Assembly (NCBI RefSeq): GCF_000003855.2
Contig: NW_003101682.1
Location: 4,197,753 to 4,261,752 of the forward strand
Source of the DNA: Blastomyces gilchristii SLH14081
Lineage: Eukaryota > Ascomycota > Eurotiomycetes > Onygenales > Ajellomycetaceae
Direction: 5' to 3'
Length of the DNA stretch: 64,000 nt
Shown here: positions 24,031-37,682 of the stretch, piece after piece
How the letters are laid out: every line of letters starts with the position of its first letter
Numbering within the stretch: the stretch's first letter is position 1
Translations under genes and position numbers: made by a program
The notes under the pieces: model-generated
What the model was told of the DNA's origin: nothing
What the model saw: the letters and a program-made list of their open reading frames with translations, nothing else
The model's database searches: none

Positions 24031-25129
24031 CAGCAGACACAACAACTATAAAATCAGTATACTCTAAGATCTGACTGAGCCTTTGATCTCTGCACAGTGA
24101 GATATATTAAATCTAGTTTTAATATCTCAATATTCAATAGATTCTGCAAGAAATTGAGAACAGCAACACTAGGTTTCTATTGAATTTGAGAATTAACTCT
24201 ATATTGATATAATCATTGATAAAGTCTTCTATTTTGAGATATAAATAACCAGTTTCTCTACATCTCACTGATAATATTTATATTATTATATAGAAACAGA
24301 CTTATATTCTCTATAATATCAAGATTCCGAAGAGAGAAAGTCTTGATAGAGAGTATTCAGTAGTATATATCTTAGCAGTTTCTATCTCATTCTTCTGCAG
24401 CAGTTAATATCAAAAAAAAGATCTTAGAATTAGTTTTTTACTTCTCTTAAAAAAGTAAGATGTTTTTCTCTGAGTTTTATACATTATTCTTACAAAGAAT
24501 TAAAAACAGAGTTATTTTCTGTTATAATTTCACATTCTTTTAAGTCAGAATTACTTTTTCAGTGACTGAAGAGCTTTCATTAATACTTAATTCTCTTTTA
24601 TACTCTCTATTAACTGATTTGAGTTGCACACTTGTGTGAGAAGAATTGAATGATTTAGAATAAAATTGAATAGTTTTAAGCAATTTCTCTGCAAAAAATT
24701 AACTTATTTTTTATCAGTTTTTCTCTCAAAAACTGTCATATTATCTGATTTATTATCAATTGATATCATACTTTTTCTCACTGTATCTCAAGAAAGAGTT
24801 TGTAAAGATTTTATTGATTTATCTTAAAAATCAATTTTACTTTATTAGATTCTCTTCAAAAATCTAATCTAGTTACTGAACTAGTGTGAAAATAATCAGA
24901 TGATTTATACATAAAAGTGTTTCATTCTTCTTTTAAAACAGTCTGACTAACTTTTCAATTGAAAATAGACTAATAAATCTCTCAATTAAAACAGTATGAT
25001 CAACTTTTCATTTGAAAATAGATCAATAAATCTCTCAATTGAAATAGTCTGATGAACCTTTCATTTGAAAATAGACTGATAAATCTCTCAATTGAAACAG
25101 TCTGATCAACTTCTCATTCAGTGAGTAAA

Positions 25130-25970
25130 ATGAGTTCAGGAGTACAATCAGTTAATATGAAAAAAGATGTTTTCTCAGATACTCTTCCTGAGATTGAAAT
25201 TCTAAACAGAAGAAAGAAGAAAGAAATAGAGAAACAATAAGTTCTTGAAATACAGAAACTTGAAAAAGTAAGTAAAATTCTTGAAAAACAGTGTCTGAAT
25301 GAGAAGAATGAAGAAGTTCTGTTAATTCTTCATACTCAGGCTAGACAACTACAAGAGATGATCAAGTTCAAACTTGGAATTTCAAACATAATTCAAAAAA
25401 CATTGAAATCTTCTAGTACAGTTACTGACTCTTTCTCATCTTTTACTTCTTTATCTTCTTGTTCAAATTAGAAGAAAATATATACTCAAGTAGCAGAATC
25501 TGCTGTCTCTAAACCTGCTATTGTAAAACCTGCTCAAAATTCTGAGATAACTGAGAAGAATATTACTCAGATCTCTGTTCATAGAAAAGAAGAGAAAAAA
25601 ATATAAAAAGAGAAAAACTTTTAAATGTTCAGAAATAGAAGACTTATTCTCAAAGTCACAAGTCAGAAGATCTTACAAAGAAACAAGCTAAACTCAAATC
25701 TCATTTTCAGAATTAGAAATGAAATTAACAAGCAGTTCTTTTCTCAGTTAATGACTGATATTGAAGTTCAAAAACTAGTTATAGCTTCAATTGAGTTATC
25801 TTTCTTTGAAAATTTCATTATTTTGACTACAATATCTGAATTCAGTGCAAAATTCCTCATTCAGAAGCAGTTGAGATTTCTGCTTTTCAAAATAGTTATA
25901 ATCTACTATCTGGTGATAGTGATTAGATTCTACTCTATTGTAACCCTCTTTTAGTATGAATGTACAATAA
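25130..25970 (+). pseudogene. LINE ORF1 remnant with internal deletion, copy 2
   Basis: Starts near the MSSGVQSVNMKK-like frame at about 25130 and is Lys/Glu-rich (coiled-coil-like) to about 25420, followed by an open stretch at 25625-25954 in which FRIRNEINKQFFSQLMTDIE is readable. The frame then jumps from FLIQ to the segment that copy 1 has at 14322, so the CCHC region is missing. The joint lies at CAGAAGCAG, a few bases shared by both sides. Confidence 0.65.
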
Positions 25971-28900
25971 CAACAAAAAAAGTTTAAAAACTCTTCAAAC
26001 ATCACATTTATTCAAAACAATGTGAATAGAAACTCAAATTACATTTATTCTTGTCTAAAGATTGCATTTGAATAAAAAGTTGACTTGTACTTCTTCAAGA
26101 ATCAAACTTTGATACTGAGCAAAAGTACATCATTTCTCATTCAAGGTATTACTGCTTTCTTTCCGAAAAATCTGAGATAAAATCAAGAGTAGTGATCTAT
26201 GGGAGAAAAAGATCAAGATATCAATTTAATCTGAGATTTGATATCATATCTGACTCTGATATTCTAGTGAGTGATATTATAGATGCAGAGAATGAGTTTG
26301 ATACTATTCAACTTATAAATATCTATAATGAAAAGTCATTGAAAGAAAACAACAATACCTGAATAATTGATTGAGGATTTTTGAATATAACTCTCTTAAA
26401 AAACTCTATAATTGTAGAAGACTTCAATGCACATTATCTCTGATGAAACTCAGAGTGCACAAGAGCAGTAAGAGCAGATAAACTGATTGAATGAACTTTT
26501 AAGCATTCAATAGATTTAGTTAACAAGTCTGATCAATAAACATTCTTTAGAAAAGACATGAAACAGAAATCTATTATAGATCTAACATTCATATCACAAA
26601 CTTCAATTGAAAAAAGCCTTATAAACTGATTTATTAATTCAAATGAAACCTCATGATCAGATCATGAGATCATTCAATTTGATATTGAACTGAGTGAAAA
26701 ACAAAGAAGTGAAAATCCTCTTCTCTCTAATCAGTATAACTTTCAAAAAGCTGATTGAAAAGCAGTTGAAGAAAGAGTAAAACAGCTGAAATCTGAAAGA
26801 CAGAGTGAGCTCTATTGAAATCAAAGTCAAGATATCTCAAATGAAATGCTTGAGAATAGAGTAAAGCTGATTACATCTATTCTTCTAACAAGTATTGAAG
26901 AAAATATTTCAAAGAAAAAGTCTTCTGAGTATTTCAAACCTTGATGAAATGAGAATATCACTTCTAAAAGAAAGTAATTAGTCACTGCTAAGAGAGATTG
27001 AAAGAATAACTTAATATCTGATAAAGAGTTCAAAGCTATTCAAAATGAAGATTTTTCAGATATTAAAAGAGTCAAAACAGATTGCTAAAACAAATTTCTT
27101 AAAGAAGTATAAGAAAAAGAAGTTTTTATAGTCTTCAACTATACTAAAACAAGAAGTGTAGCAAAGCTTTCAATCTTAGAATATGAATTTCAGAATGCAT
27201 CATATACAGCAAACTCTTTTGAGAAAAAGTGTCAAGCTTTTATAAGAATTCTCTTTCAAAACTCATCACATTTAGAAGAGAAGAATATGTCATTTCATGA
27301 ATATATTAATGAAAATAACTGGGAATCACCTGAGCTTACATGTGATGAACTAGAGTCAGTAATATTCTCAAGTTCAATTAAAACTGCTGCAGGGCCTAAT
27401 TCAATTAATCACTTGATTATTTAAAACACATATTTCTACTTGAAGAATGAATATTTTGAGCTCTTTTTTAATCTCTTACAAAATAATTATCATTCTGAAT
27501 ACTGAAGAGAAGCTACTGAAGTAATCCTTACAAAACCTAATAGAAAAGCTTCAATTTCTAAGTTATATAGAGTAATATCTCTGTTGAACTGTTTGAGAAA
27601 AATTCTAGAAAAGATAATAGCTACTAGATTATCTTTTATAAGCTCTATTAGTGATTCTCTTCTATTTAATGAATAAATGAAAGATAGAAAACAATGTTCT
27701 GCAATTGACACTGTTTTCTCAGTTATTTATAATGTTCAAGTAGCAAATCATGAAGATCTGGTCTCAACTGCAGTTTTTATTGATATAAAAGGTGTATTTA
27801 ATCATGTTTCAAAGTCTATAATAATTTAAACTTTGAAGCTGTTGAAACTGTCACTTTCTCTAATGAAATGAGTTAATTGTTTCATATCTAAAAGAATTAT
27901 ATAACTATTCTTTGATGGAAGAAAACAAGATAAAACTGAGATAAAAATAGAAGTATCATAAGAATCTTCAATCTCATCTGTTTTATTTACAATATACACT
28001 GCATATCTATTCAAGAATAGAGAGATGAAAATAGTGAGATTTTCAAGTCATGTAGATGATATTAATCTAGTCTAGAGTTCAAAGACAATCAAAGAGAATT
28101 TAGAAGTGATTGAGAAAGCAGTAAAGAAAATCTTTGTTAGAGCAGATATCAATCTAATTTAATTTAATATGAATAAAACTGAGTTAATTCACTTTTTTTC
28201 TAGATTTAATAAGAAAGAACTATGTCTAACTCTTTTGAATAAAGAGATTAAACTCAGTTTAAATGTTAAATAACTAGGAGTATGATTAAACTCCAAGTTG
28301 AATTTTAAATATCATATTCAATAAAGAATCATCAAGACAGAGAGACTACTGAATAGTATAATCAGACTATCAAATACTGAGAGAGGTCTATTCTTTCAGA
28401 CTATGAGACATTTATATATAGACTGTATTATCTCAGTAGCTGATTATGAAGTTCAAGTTTGATGAAACAATCAAGATAATTTCACTGAACTCTTTCAAAG
28501 TTTACAAAACAGAGCTTTGAAAAGAATTCTGAGAGTATTCAAATCATCTTCTATTAAAGCAATGAAAATTGAAGCTTCAATTTCATCTCCTGCTATTCAA
28601 TTTGAAAAGACCTGTATAAACTGTGCTCTGAGAGTCATGAAGATGAGCTTAAATTATATAATTAGAGAAAGAGTCTCTTCTTTATTTTCATCAGTTAACT
28701 CAGGCAATGAACTGAATTAGAATAGATTTCTTGACTGAAATGAGAATAATGCTTTAAAGAAAATGCTCACTCAACTGTATGAACTATCTTCACTTATTAA
28801 AAATCAATTTTCTTCATTAAATGTTGAGAAAATTGATCATGAGAAGATATCTCTCTGAAGAAAAAAGCTGGAAACTCTCATAGACTTCTAAATAAGTGAA

Positions 28901-29085
28901 CTATTTAAAGAGAGAGACTATGAACAGCATTTGAAGAAGATCTCTATAATCAATATAAAAGACTGCATTCTGATTTACTCAGATGACTCAAAAAATGAGA
29001 ATTTGAATACATTAGACACAGATGTTGCTTTTACTAAAGATAATATTAATTTTATGTCAGATTTCTGAACTTTAGGCTGTGAATC

Positions 29086-29618
29086 TGTCACGCTCCCGGC
29101 CGCGCCAAGGCCCCGTTGCGGTTCCACACGGCCCATCGGTTTCATGCGGATGATTTCATCCCGTCTGAACCGGTTTTCAACCACTCTATGACATCATTCG
29201 GATATATCATAGAAAGATCCGATTGCTGGATATGAGAACTCTGCTTCTATACAAGGTCAGCAGATTACTCTTCCTTGATAGTGAGATGCTGCTGAGGTAT
29301 CACTTCAGCTATTCTCACTTATGAAATGAGATGAGAGTATTTACTCATTGTCTATATAGAATAGCTAGATACTGACTCCTCATTAAAGAAGTCAGTGATT
29401 CATTTTTCTTCTACAGAAATATATACAACAGTTACTGTGTTTCTTATATAATCTTCATAGTATACTAAGTATCATATCTGTGATATTCTTGTAATAATTC
29501 TGTAGTTCATAAGCTTGTTATTTAAGTATAATAGTCAAGCTTATCTATACAACTTCTTAAATAACTATCTCTATATAATACTTCTAACTAGTTACTGCTT
29601 TGATTCTGTCATATTACA
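29086..29618 (+). repeat. 5' LTR of element A
   Basis: Starts TGTCACGCTCCCGGCC and ends TCATATTACA. The first 115 bases or so keep CpG and CpC, while the rest is AT-rich. Base-by-base comparison with the 3' LTR over its first 49 bases gives 22 differences, all G-to-A or C-to-T in the 3' copy. Confidence 0.95.
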
Positions 29619-31430
29619 ATTTGAATCACTTAATCTGATTATAAGTTTGAATCAGTCAAGCTCTAATAGACTGATATAATCTTATATACTTACACTGAGA
29701 CTAATCTGATCTCACTCTCTGAGAGAAACTTCACATTATCTTCTAGAGTATGCATATCTCTACTCTGACAGAAATCTGAGATTTCTGAATCTACTGCATA
29801 CTTTGATATGAGTTCTTCAACTACTCTATCACTGTCACAGCTTCTACACATCTACATCTATTATAAAGATAGAGAGATTGAGGTTGAAAATTCTCTGAAT
29901 TATAAAAGAAATATATTGTCTGAATTTCACAGCTTTATCTGTATTCTTGAATGAAAATTCTGCCTTAATCTGAGCCAGTTTAATACTCATGAGATATAAG
30001 TAATATACACTTTAAATCTTCTTGAAGACATCTCTGCAACTACTTGAACTATTAAGAAGAGAGAGCTTGAGCATACTAATACTACTATGACTTAGAAAGA
30101 ATTCAAGAACTTTCTACTGAATCAAATCAAAGATTACTGTAATCATCACTTCACAGTGATATAGTGATTCAACTTATTATATTAATAAGAAAATAAGAAT
30201 TCTTTCAATTTCAATGTAAGATTTGAATAATATTAAGAGAAATTAACTGATAATTTGAATCAATTAAAGATATAGCTTTATCTTACAAAGCTGACTTATA
30301 AGATGTGAATAATAATATCACAGTATCAGAGTTTATTAATTAATTACACTGAGCTTATTAACTTGACTTTCTGAATTTATTTAAATAATCAATACTCTGA
30401 GAAAAATATTAATAAGATCTCTTCTAAGTAATTAATAACAGAATCTAAACAGCACTGTGATGACTCTAGTATAGAGAAAGTAAAGAAGAATTTCAAGCAT
30501 TCTGATTCTTCACTCAATGTGAAGAAATATTAAAAAAGATTTGATAAAGATCTCTATTTTAACTGTGAAGCTGATAATCACTATACTAGTGATTGTAAGA
30601 AGCTGAAGAAGAAAAGAAACTGAGAAGATATCTACTCAAAGTCAACTTCTCTTCTAATAAATGTATTCATGAAAGATAAAGAAGAGAAAGAAATGAAGAA
30701 TTGATAATTCTTATGTCTTTGAGTTCATATTATAATCACAATATATACTCTGAATGAGGAGATACTAGTGAGATATCTACTTGACTCTGAGATGAATAGT
30801 AACTTCATATTCTATTTCTTTTCTTTGATGAAGAGTTGAAAGAAGATAGATCTGTCAGATTATATAAAATTTACTGATAAAATAAAATGTCACTATTTTA
30901 ATATAATTTAAGCGAAGTGTATAATCACAGACTCAGAAGAAATCTTTAAGAAGAGCAGTCTGCTTCTTCATACAGTCAATATCATAGATAAGAACATTAT
31001 TTTAGATCTTTCATAATTAAGAGAAAACAATTCTCTCATTGACTGAGTCACTCAGATGTGACAGTACTGTCTCACTAATGAAGAGACACTGATAGAGAAA
31101 TCTGAAGAGTTTCATTGAAAGAATCTTGAGAAAAAGATAGAGTTGATATACTGTGTAGTAAGTGATTAAGACTTGAAGACAGATGAAGAAGTTATCATCT
31201 CTGCTGCAAGACTAGTAGCAGTATCTGTCATTGAAGATGAATATATACAATATCTCTTTATAGATTATAAGCATGTCTTTTCAGAAAGAGAAGCAGCAAA
31301 GTTTCCTGATATTAAGATATGATATAAGATTTATCTTGAAGATGATGTAACAGTGCTGTATAAGTCTCTTTATAACTTATCTATAAAGGAATTAAATGTT
31401 CTGTGTAAATATCTAAAGAAAGTGCAATCA
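29619..31430 (+). pseudogene. Element A gag and protease region
   Basis: Follows the 5' LTR. A zinc knuckle is visible at about 30553-30595: YFNCEADNHYTSDC, that is C-x2-C-x4-H-x4-C with the first Cys changed to Tyr. The sequence upstream is acidic and polar like Gag. The protease would lie at about 30740-30900 but its DSG motif is not clear. Confidence 0.6.
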
Positions 31431-31439
31431 AAGAACTGA

Positions 31440-32640
31440 ATATACTTATTAAAGAGTCTGACAGAGACATCTATACTCTTTATACTCAAGAAGAACAGTA
31501 GACTATATCTATGTATAGACTACAGAGATCTCAATAAGATAATGATTAAGAATTGCTATTTATTACTGTTAATTAATGAAATGATTAATTAATTATCTGA
31601 AGCAAAGATGTTCTTAAAGATTGATATATAAAATATCTATTATAGAATCAGAGTTAATAAAGATGACATTTGAAAAATGACTTTTTGTACTAAGTACAGC
31701 AATTTTAAATATCTTGTTTTATCTTTTAATCTCTATAATACTTCAGTCATCTTTCAGATCTATATAAATAAGACACTGTAAGGCCTTGTTAATGTCTTCT
31801 GTATAGTATACTTAAACAACATTCTAATCTTCTTAAAAACAGAGAAAGAATATGATATTATATTTAAGAAGTGTTGAGTTGCTTAAGACAGTATCAACTC
31901 TATATAAACACTGAAAAATGCTCATTCTACATATAGAAGATTGATTTCTTAGATTATATTATTGAGATGAATGACATTTCAATGAATAGAAGCTGAGTCT
32001 TCATTATTAAGAACTGACTAATGCTGTGAATATATTATAAGATGCAGATATTTCTAGAATTTATGAATTTCTACAGATAATTTATCTATGTATATTCACA
32101 GATTACTGTCTTTCTTGCAGATCTGTTAAAGAGAAGTGTGAAAGATAGAAAAACAGAACTATTTATTCTTACTCAAGACACTGTGTAGATATTTACAGAA
32201 TTAAATCAAGCTTTTACAGATATTATAATACTGAATCACTTTAACTCTGACTTACTCAGTCAGTGTGAGACTGATACATCTGAGAATAAGATCTGTGAAA
32301 TCTTTTCACAGTTGATATTAAAGATCTTTTGATCTTGAAAGAATTAGAGAATAATTATCTCTAAGAATACAGACAATGAAATGTCTGTGAGAGAAGACTT
32401 TGTTATAAAGTCTATAAGATATTATAAATGAAGATCAGTGATCTTCTTCTTCAAGAAGTTATCACTTACATAGAAAAGATATAATACTCATAATTAAGAG
32501 ATATTAGTAATTATTAAATTCTTTAAGATCTGATAATATTATCTTCAGAGTAGTAAGTACTCAGTGTAAGTTCTCACTGATTATGCAAATCTGTGTTACT
32601 TCTTAATAATAAAGAGTCTAACAGAATATCAAGTCAGATG
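31440..32640 (+). pseudogene. Element A reverse transcriptase and RNase H
   Basis: The frame gives LYLCIDYRDLNK (31505-31540), KMFLKIDI, FCTKYSNFKYLVLSFNLYNT and VYLNNILIF at about 31800-31825, where the YxDD Asp pair has become Asn. RNase H and its linker follow (KKLSLT, then the SLTEYQVR end at 32608-32640). The linker continues after the nested LINE as AELLSQYDF at 37697. Confidence 0.85.
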
Positions 32641-32642
32641 AG

Positions 32643-32722
32643 TCAGCATGGCTCAGTTGATGAGACTGGTAATCAAGGCCGCACACATTAAAGATGCGTG
32701 GGTTCGAATCCCATCACTGACA
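32643..32722 (+). tRNA. tRNA-like sequence, degenerate or pseudo
   Basis: A-box TGGCTCAGTTGA at 32649-32660 and a perfect B-box GGTTCGAATCC at 32701-32711. The T arm folds (GTGGG, loop TTCGAAT, CCCAT) and five acceptor pairs form (GTCAG with CTGAC). The D stem and anticodon stem have mismatches; the anticodon could be read as TCA or CAA depending on alignment, and the 12-15-base variable region points to the Ser/Leu class. It sits at the very 5' end of the LINE copy 3 insert, so it is more likely a tRNA-derived retrotransposed head than a working tRNA gene. Confidence 0.5.
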
Positions 32723-33392
32723 CCTGTCACTTCTTACTCATGAAAGCTCTCATGTAATAGAGGCTGAGTCTAATTAGTAAGACTTAGTACAGAGTAGAAC
32801 TCTCTACTGCAAGTCAAGTCACTAGTTAAGCAAGATTCTGTGAACACTCATCAGAGCTGATATAAAGTGTCAATGTCTCACTATTCTACTATACATCTGT
32901 CAAGGTTCTAATAATATAGAGTCAAGCCTAATGTAGTGATTATACACTACTTAAGTGAGTCTCTAACTAGAGCTGTCATCAGAGCCTAGCTGTCTCTCAA
33001 AATACAGAGAATGATTTTGAAAATCATCTGACTAGCAGGTCTAGATATATATCTAGGTTCTAGACAGAGCACTCTGATAGGCTAGAGTCTGCAAGCTCAC
33101 TGTCAAGCTCTAATACTGGCAGAGAGAACTGCAGTCATCAAGTCTATGATTAGTCTTCAATACAGAGTGAGGTCATGACAGCTGATTGATAGGTCTATGA
33201 GCATCTAATAAGACTGAGATCAGCAACTGAAAGCTTGATGTGTATGTTATTAAGTGAGCAGTGACAGTCACTAACTAATATCTCTGAAAATTAGTGACTG
33301 GCCTGAGAGAATGAACGCGATGATCAGTTAATTATAGAGGGTTAAATGTAATTAGCTTAAGATGCATTCTGTGGGTGACTAGCACCCGTAGT
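32723..33392 (+). other. Body between tRNA-like head and LINE copy 3
   Basis: 670 bp of balanced composition with no open frame. Several short hairpins are visible, for example GGGTGACTAGCACCC at 33374-33388. It is not found elsewhere in the window. It could be a non-coding RNA or SINE body that was joined to LINE RNA during reverse transcription. Confidence 0.45.
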
Positions 33393-36300
33393 CTTCAAAA
33401 ATCACATTTATTCAAAATAATGTGAATAGAAACTCAAATTGCATTTATTCTTGTCTTCAAATTGCATTTGAATAAAAAGTTAGTTTTATACTGCTTCAGG
33501 AGCTGAATTTTGATGCTGAGTAAAAATATATCATTTCTCATTCAAGCTACTACTGCTTTCTATCTCAAAAGTCTGAGATAAAGTCAAGAGTAGTGATCTA
33601 TGAAAGAAAGAAGTTAAGATATTAATTTAATCTAAGATTTAATATCATATCTGACCCTGATATTCTGATGAGTGATATTATAGATAAAGAGAATAAGTTT
33701 AATACTATACAGGTCATAAATATCTATAAGGAAAAGTCATTGAAGAAAAATAATAATATCTGAACAATTAATAGAGAGTTTCTAAACATAACTCTATTAA
33801 GAAAGTCTATAATTGCAGGAGATTTCAATGCATATCATCTCTAATGAAATTTAGAATGTAAAAGAGCAGTAAGAGCTGATAATCTGATTGAATAAATTTT
33901 TAAGTATTCAATAGATTTAGTTAACAAGTCTGATCAATAAACATTCTTTAGAAAAGATATGAAACAGAAATCTATTATAGATTTAATCTTCATATCATAA
34001 AATCTAATGAAAAAAGGACTTGTAAACTGATTTATTGTTTTAAATAAGACATCAGAATCAGATTATGAGATTATTCAATTTAATATTGAACTGAGTGAAG
34101 AATAAATGAGTGAAAATCCTCTTCTCTCTAATCAGTTTAACTTTGAAAAAGCTGACTGAAAGATAGTTGAAGAAAGTATAAAACTGTTAAAATCTGAAAG
34201 ACAGAGTGAGCTATATTGAAATCCTGATCAAGATATCTCAAATGAAATGCTTAAGAATAGAGTGAAGCTCATTACATCTATTATTCTAGTAAGTGTTAAA
34301 GATAATATTTCAAAGAGAAAGTCTTCTGAGTATTCAAAACCTTGATAAAATGAGAATATTACATCTAAAAGAAAACAATTGACTACTGCTAGAAGAGATT
34401 AAAAGAATGATATAATTTCTGATAAAGAGTTCAAAACTGGCAGAAATGAATATTTTTCAGATATTAAAAGAGTTAAAACAGACTGCTGAAATAAATTTCT
34501 TAAAGAAGTATAAGAAAAGACAGTTTTTAAAGCTTTTAACTATACTAAAATATGAAGTGTAGCAAAACTTTCAATTTTAGAATATGAGTTTCAGAATGAA
34601 TCATATACAGTAAACTCTTTTGAGAAAAAATGTTAAGCTTTTATAAGAACTCTCTTTCAAAACTCATCAGATTCAGATTCAGAGAAAGAGAATATATCAC
34701 TTCTTAACTATATTAATGAAAATGACTGGGAATGGCCTAATCTTACTCAAGATAAATTAGAGTCAGCTATCTTCTCAAGTTCAGTTAAAACTGCTGCAGA
34801 GCCTGATTCAATTAATCACTTGATTATTCAAAATACATACTTCTACTTAAAGAATGAATATTTTGAGCTCTTTTTCAATCTCTTGAAAAATGAATATTAT
34901 TCTGAATACTGAAGAGAAGTCACTGAAGTGATTCTTGTAAAATGTAATGGAAAAACTGTAATTTCTAAGTTATATAGAGTAATATCTCTATTGAACTGTC
35001 TAGAAAAGATTTTAGAAAAGATAATAACTACTTAACTATCTTTTATAAGCTCTATCAGTAATTCTCTTTTATTCAGTGAATAAATGAGAGATAGAAAACA
35101 GTGTTCTGTAATTAACACTGTTCTCTCAGTTATTCATAATATTCAAATAGCAAAGTATGAAGATCTGATCTCAACTGCAGTTTTTATTAATATAAAAGAA
35201 GCATTTGATCATGTTTCAAAGTCAAAGTTAATTCAGATATTGAAGATGATAAAACTTTCACTTTCTCTAATAAAATGAATTAACTGTTTTATATCTAAAA
35301 GAATTATACAACTTTTCTTTAATGAAACAAAATAAGACAAGACTGAGATAAAAATAGAAGTATCATAAGAATCTTCAATCTCACTCATTTTATTTGCAAT
35401 ATACACTGCATATCTATTCAAAAATAGAAATATAAGAATAGTGTGATCTCTGATTTATATGAATGATATTGATCTAGTCTACAGCTCAAAAATAATCAAA
35501 GAGAATTTGAAAGTATTTGAAGATGCTGGAAAGAAAATCTTTGTTAGAGCAGATATTAATCAAATTCAATTTAATATGAATAAAACTGAACTAATTCATT
35601 TCTTTTCTAGATTCAATGAGCAAGAACTATCTCTATCTCTTGTAAATAGAGAGATTAAATTCAGTGTAAATGTTAAATAATTAGAAGTATAATTAAACTT
35701 CAAGTTGAATTTTAAATATCATATTCAATAAACAACTGTCAAGGCAGAAAGACTATTGAACAACATAATCAGACTATCAAATACAGGGAGAGATCTATTC
35801 TTCCAGGCTATGAGACAGTTATATATAGCCTGTATTACATCAGTAGCTGATTATGAAGTTCAGATTTGATGAAATAATCAAGGAAATTTCACTGAACTCT
35901 TTCAAAGTCTATAAAACAGAGTCTTGAGAAGAATTCTGAGAGCATTTAAATCATCTTCTATTAAAGCAATGAAAATTGAAGCTTCAATTGCTTCTCCTGC
36001 TATTAGATTTGAAAAGGCCTGTATGAACTATGCTCTGAGAGTTATAAAGATGAGCTCAAATCATATAATCAGAGAAAGAGTCTCTTCTTCATTTTCATTA
36101 ATTAACTCTGGAAATGAACTGAATTGAAATAGATTTCTTGATTGAAATGAAAATAATTCTTCAAAGAAAATATCTTCTCAACTGTACAGACTATACTCTC
36201 TGATTAAAAATCAATTTTCTTCTTTAAATGTTGAAAAAGTTGATTATGAGAAGTTATCTCTCTGAAGAGAAAGGCTTGAATCTCTTATAGACTTGTAAAT

Positions 36301-37330
36301 AAGTGAAATATCTAAAGAGAAAGAATATGAACAGCATTTGAAGAGAATTTCTACAATCAAGATAAAAGACTCTATTGTGATTTATTCAGATGACTTAAAA
36401 AATGAGAATTTGAATAGATTAGATACAGACATTGCTTATTCTGAAGATAATATCAATTTTATCTCAGATTTCTGAAATTTAGACTGTGAATCTGAAGTCT
36501 TTGATACTGAACTATTTGTAATAGTGAAAGCTTTCAAACTCATTGAAATAAAATCTTATAAAAGAGGAAATAGTTCAAAAGAGACATGAATATTGTCTGA
36601 TAGTCAAGCTGCTTTAAAAAGACTTAGAAATAGTCAGATTTATAATGATGAAATGAATCTTGAACTGATCTTAAACTCTGTTTTGAAAATTCAAAAAAGA
36701 AGAATATCAAAGCTAATAATTCATCTGCACTGAGTTCCTGCTCATATGAATATTCATGACAATGAATTGACTGATTCAGCTGTAAAAAAGAATGCAGACT
36801 TAAGCAGAACTATTCAAAAAATTATCTTCTGATCTTTTATAAAGAGAAAAATAAAAGAATCTTATTTAGATAAGTGAAATGAAAGCTGGCAGAAATAAAA
36901 GAAGAGTGTACATTATTCAAGATTTGAAATAAAACTCAAGTGAAAATCTTGTTTAATTAAATGTAAAAAGAAAATATTCTCATCTATAATACAGCTGAAA
37001 CTAGAACATGGCTATTTCAAATCTTATATACAAAGATTTGATGATAGATTTGACTCAATAGAATGCTTATTCTGCAATACAAATGAAAATTCTGAGTATA
37101 TTGTAATACACTGTGCATTATACAACAGTCTCAGAGCCAGATTGAAACAGAAGTATGATCTAAATCAATTAAATATGAGATTCTTATTCTCAACTGAGAC
37201 AGGAATTAAATACTTAATAGACTTTCTATCAGATACTCAAGCAGCTATAAGAAAATGACTAAATTCAGAAATATCTGAATATGAAGAGGAGGAAATCATC
37301 AGATATAGTCTGTTAAAACAGCTATATACT
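33393..37330 (+). pseudogene. LINE ORF2 remnant, copy 3
   Basis: Endonuclease (GDFNAYHL near 33820, SIIDLIFIS near 33970), reverse transcriptase (35000-35640, with IYMNDIDLVYS at about 35453-35485 keeping one Asp of the catalytic pair), RNase H (36360-36800) and the C-terminal zinc motif (CSFCNTNENSEYIVIHC-like, 37065-37115). Several frames of 60-73 codons survive, so it is somewhat less decayed than copy 1. Confidence 0.8.
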
Positions 37331-37682
37331 ATCTTTTAATAATTTGTTTTGTTACAGTCTCTCTTTACTTTATCTTTTCCTTTCAATTTCTTTCTATTCT
37401 ATTTAATGTGTCTATCTTTAAGACTGTGTTCTCTTTTCTTTTGTCATGATATTGTCAAATGATTTCAAAGTATCAGAAGATGTTAAAACACTGCAATTTG
37501 TAAACAGTTTTTGTATTCTGAGCTGGAATTTTCTGATTTTACATATCTGAAATTGATGAATGTATAATAGTTAACTTTACAGATATAGGAAAAACTCTGG
37601 GAACTAAAGGTTCTCAGGTAGATGTCATAGTCTCTGACTGCATACATCTATAATTGAAGAATAATAATAATAATAATAATAA

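Larger units (their letters stand above)
22464..29085 (+). mobile_element. Tad1-type LINE, copy 2, left part
   Basis: Collinear with LINE copy 1: 5' UTR (22464-24100, split by the MITE at 22668-23610), ORF1 (25130-25970) and ORF2 (from about 26040). ORF1 lacks about 790 bp that copy 1 has at 13535-14322, so all its zinc knuckles are gone. ORF2 shows VEDFNAHYL, the reverse transcriptase blocks (VISLLNCLRKILEK-like on the plus strand) and the start of RNase H. Gypsy A is inserted at 29086 with GAATC duplicated. The element resumes at 41935. Confidence 0.85.
32643..37682 (+). mobile_element. Chimeric LINE copy 3 with tRNA-like 5' end
   Basis: A 5,040-bp insert in the RNase H linker of element A, flanked by TCAAGTCAGATGAG at 32629-32642 and 37683-37696. 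The 3' end is the LINE 3' UTR with its AAT tail. LINE sequence only begins at 33393 (equal to copy 1 at 14455), so ORF1 and the 5' UTR are missing. The first 750 bp are foreign to the other LINE copies and begin with a tRNA-like unit. Precise duplications around the whole show that it inserted as one piece. Confidence 0.85.

Noticed and set aside
32643..32722. Functional suppressor-type tRNA reading UGA (anticodon TCA)
   Set aside because: One alignment places TCA at the anticodon, but position 33 is then not T and the stems mismatch; the context is a retrotransposed head.
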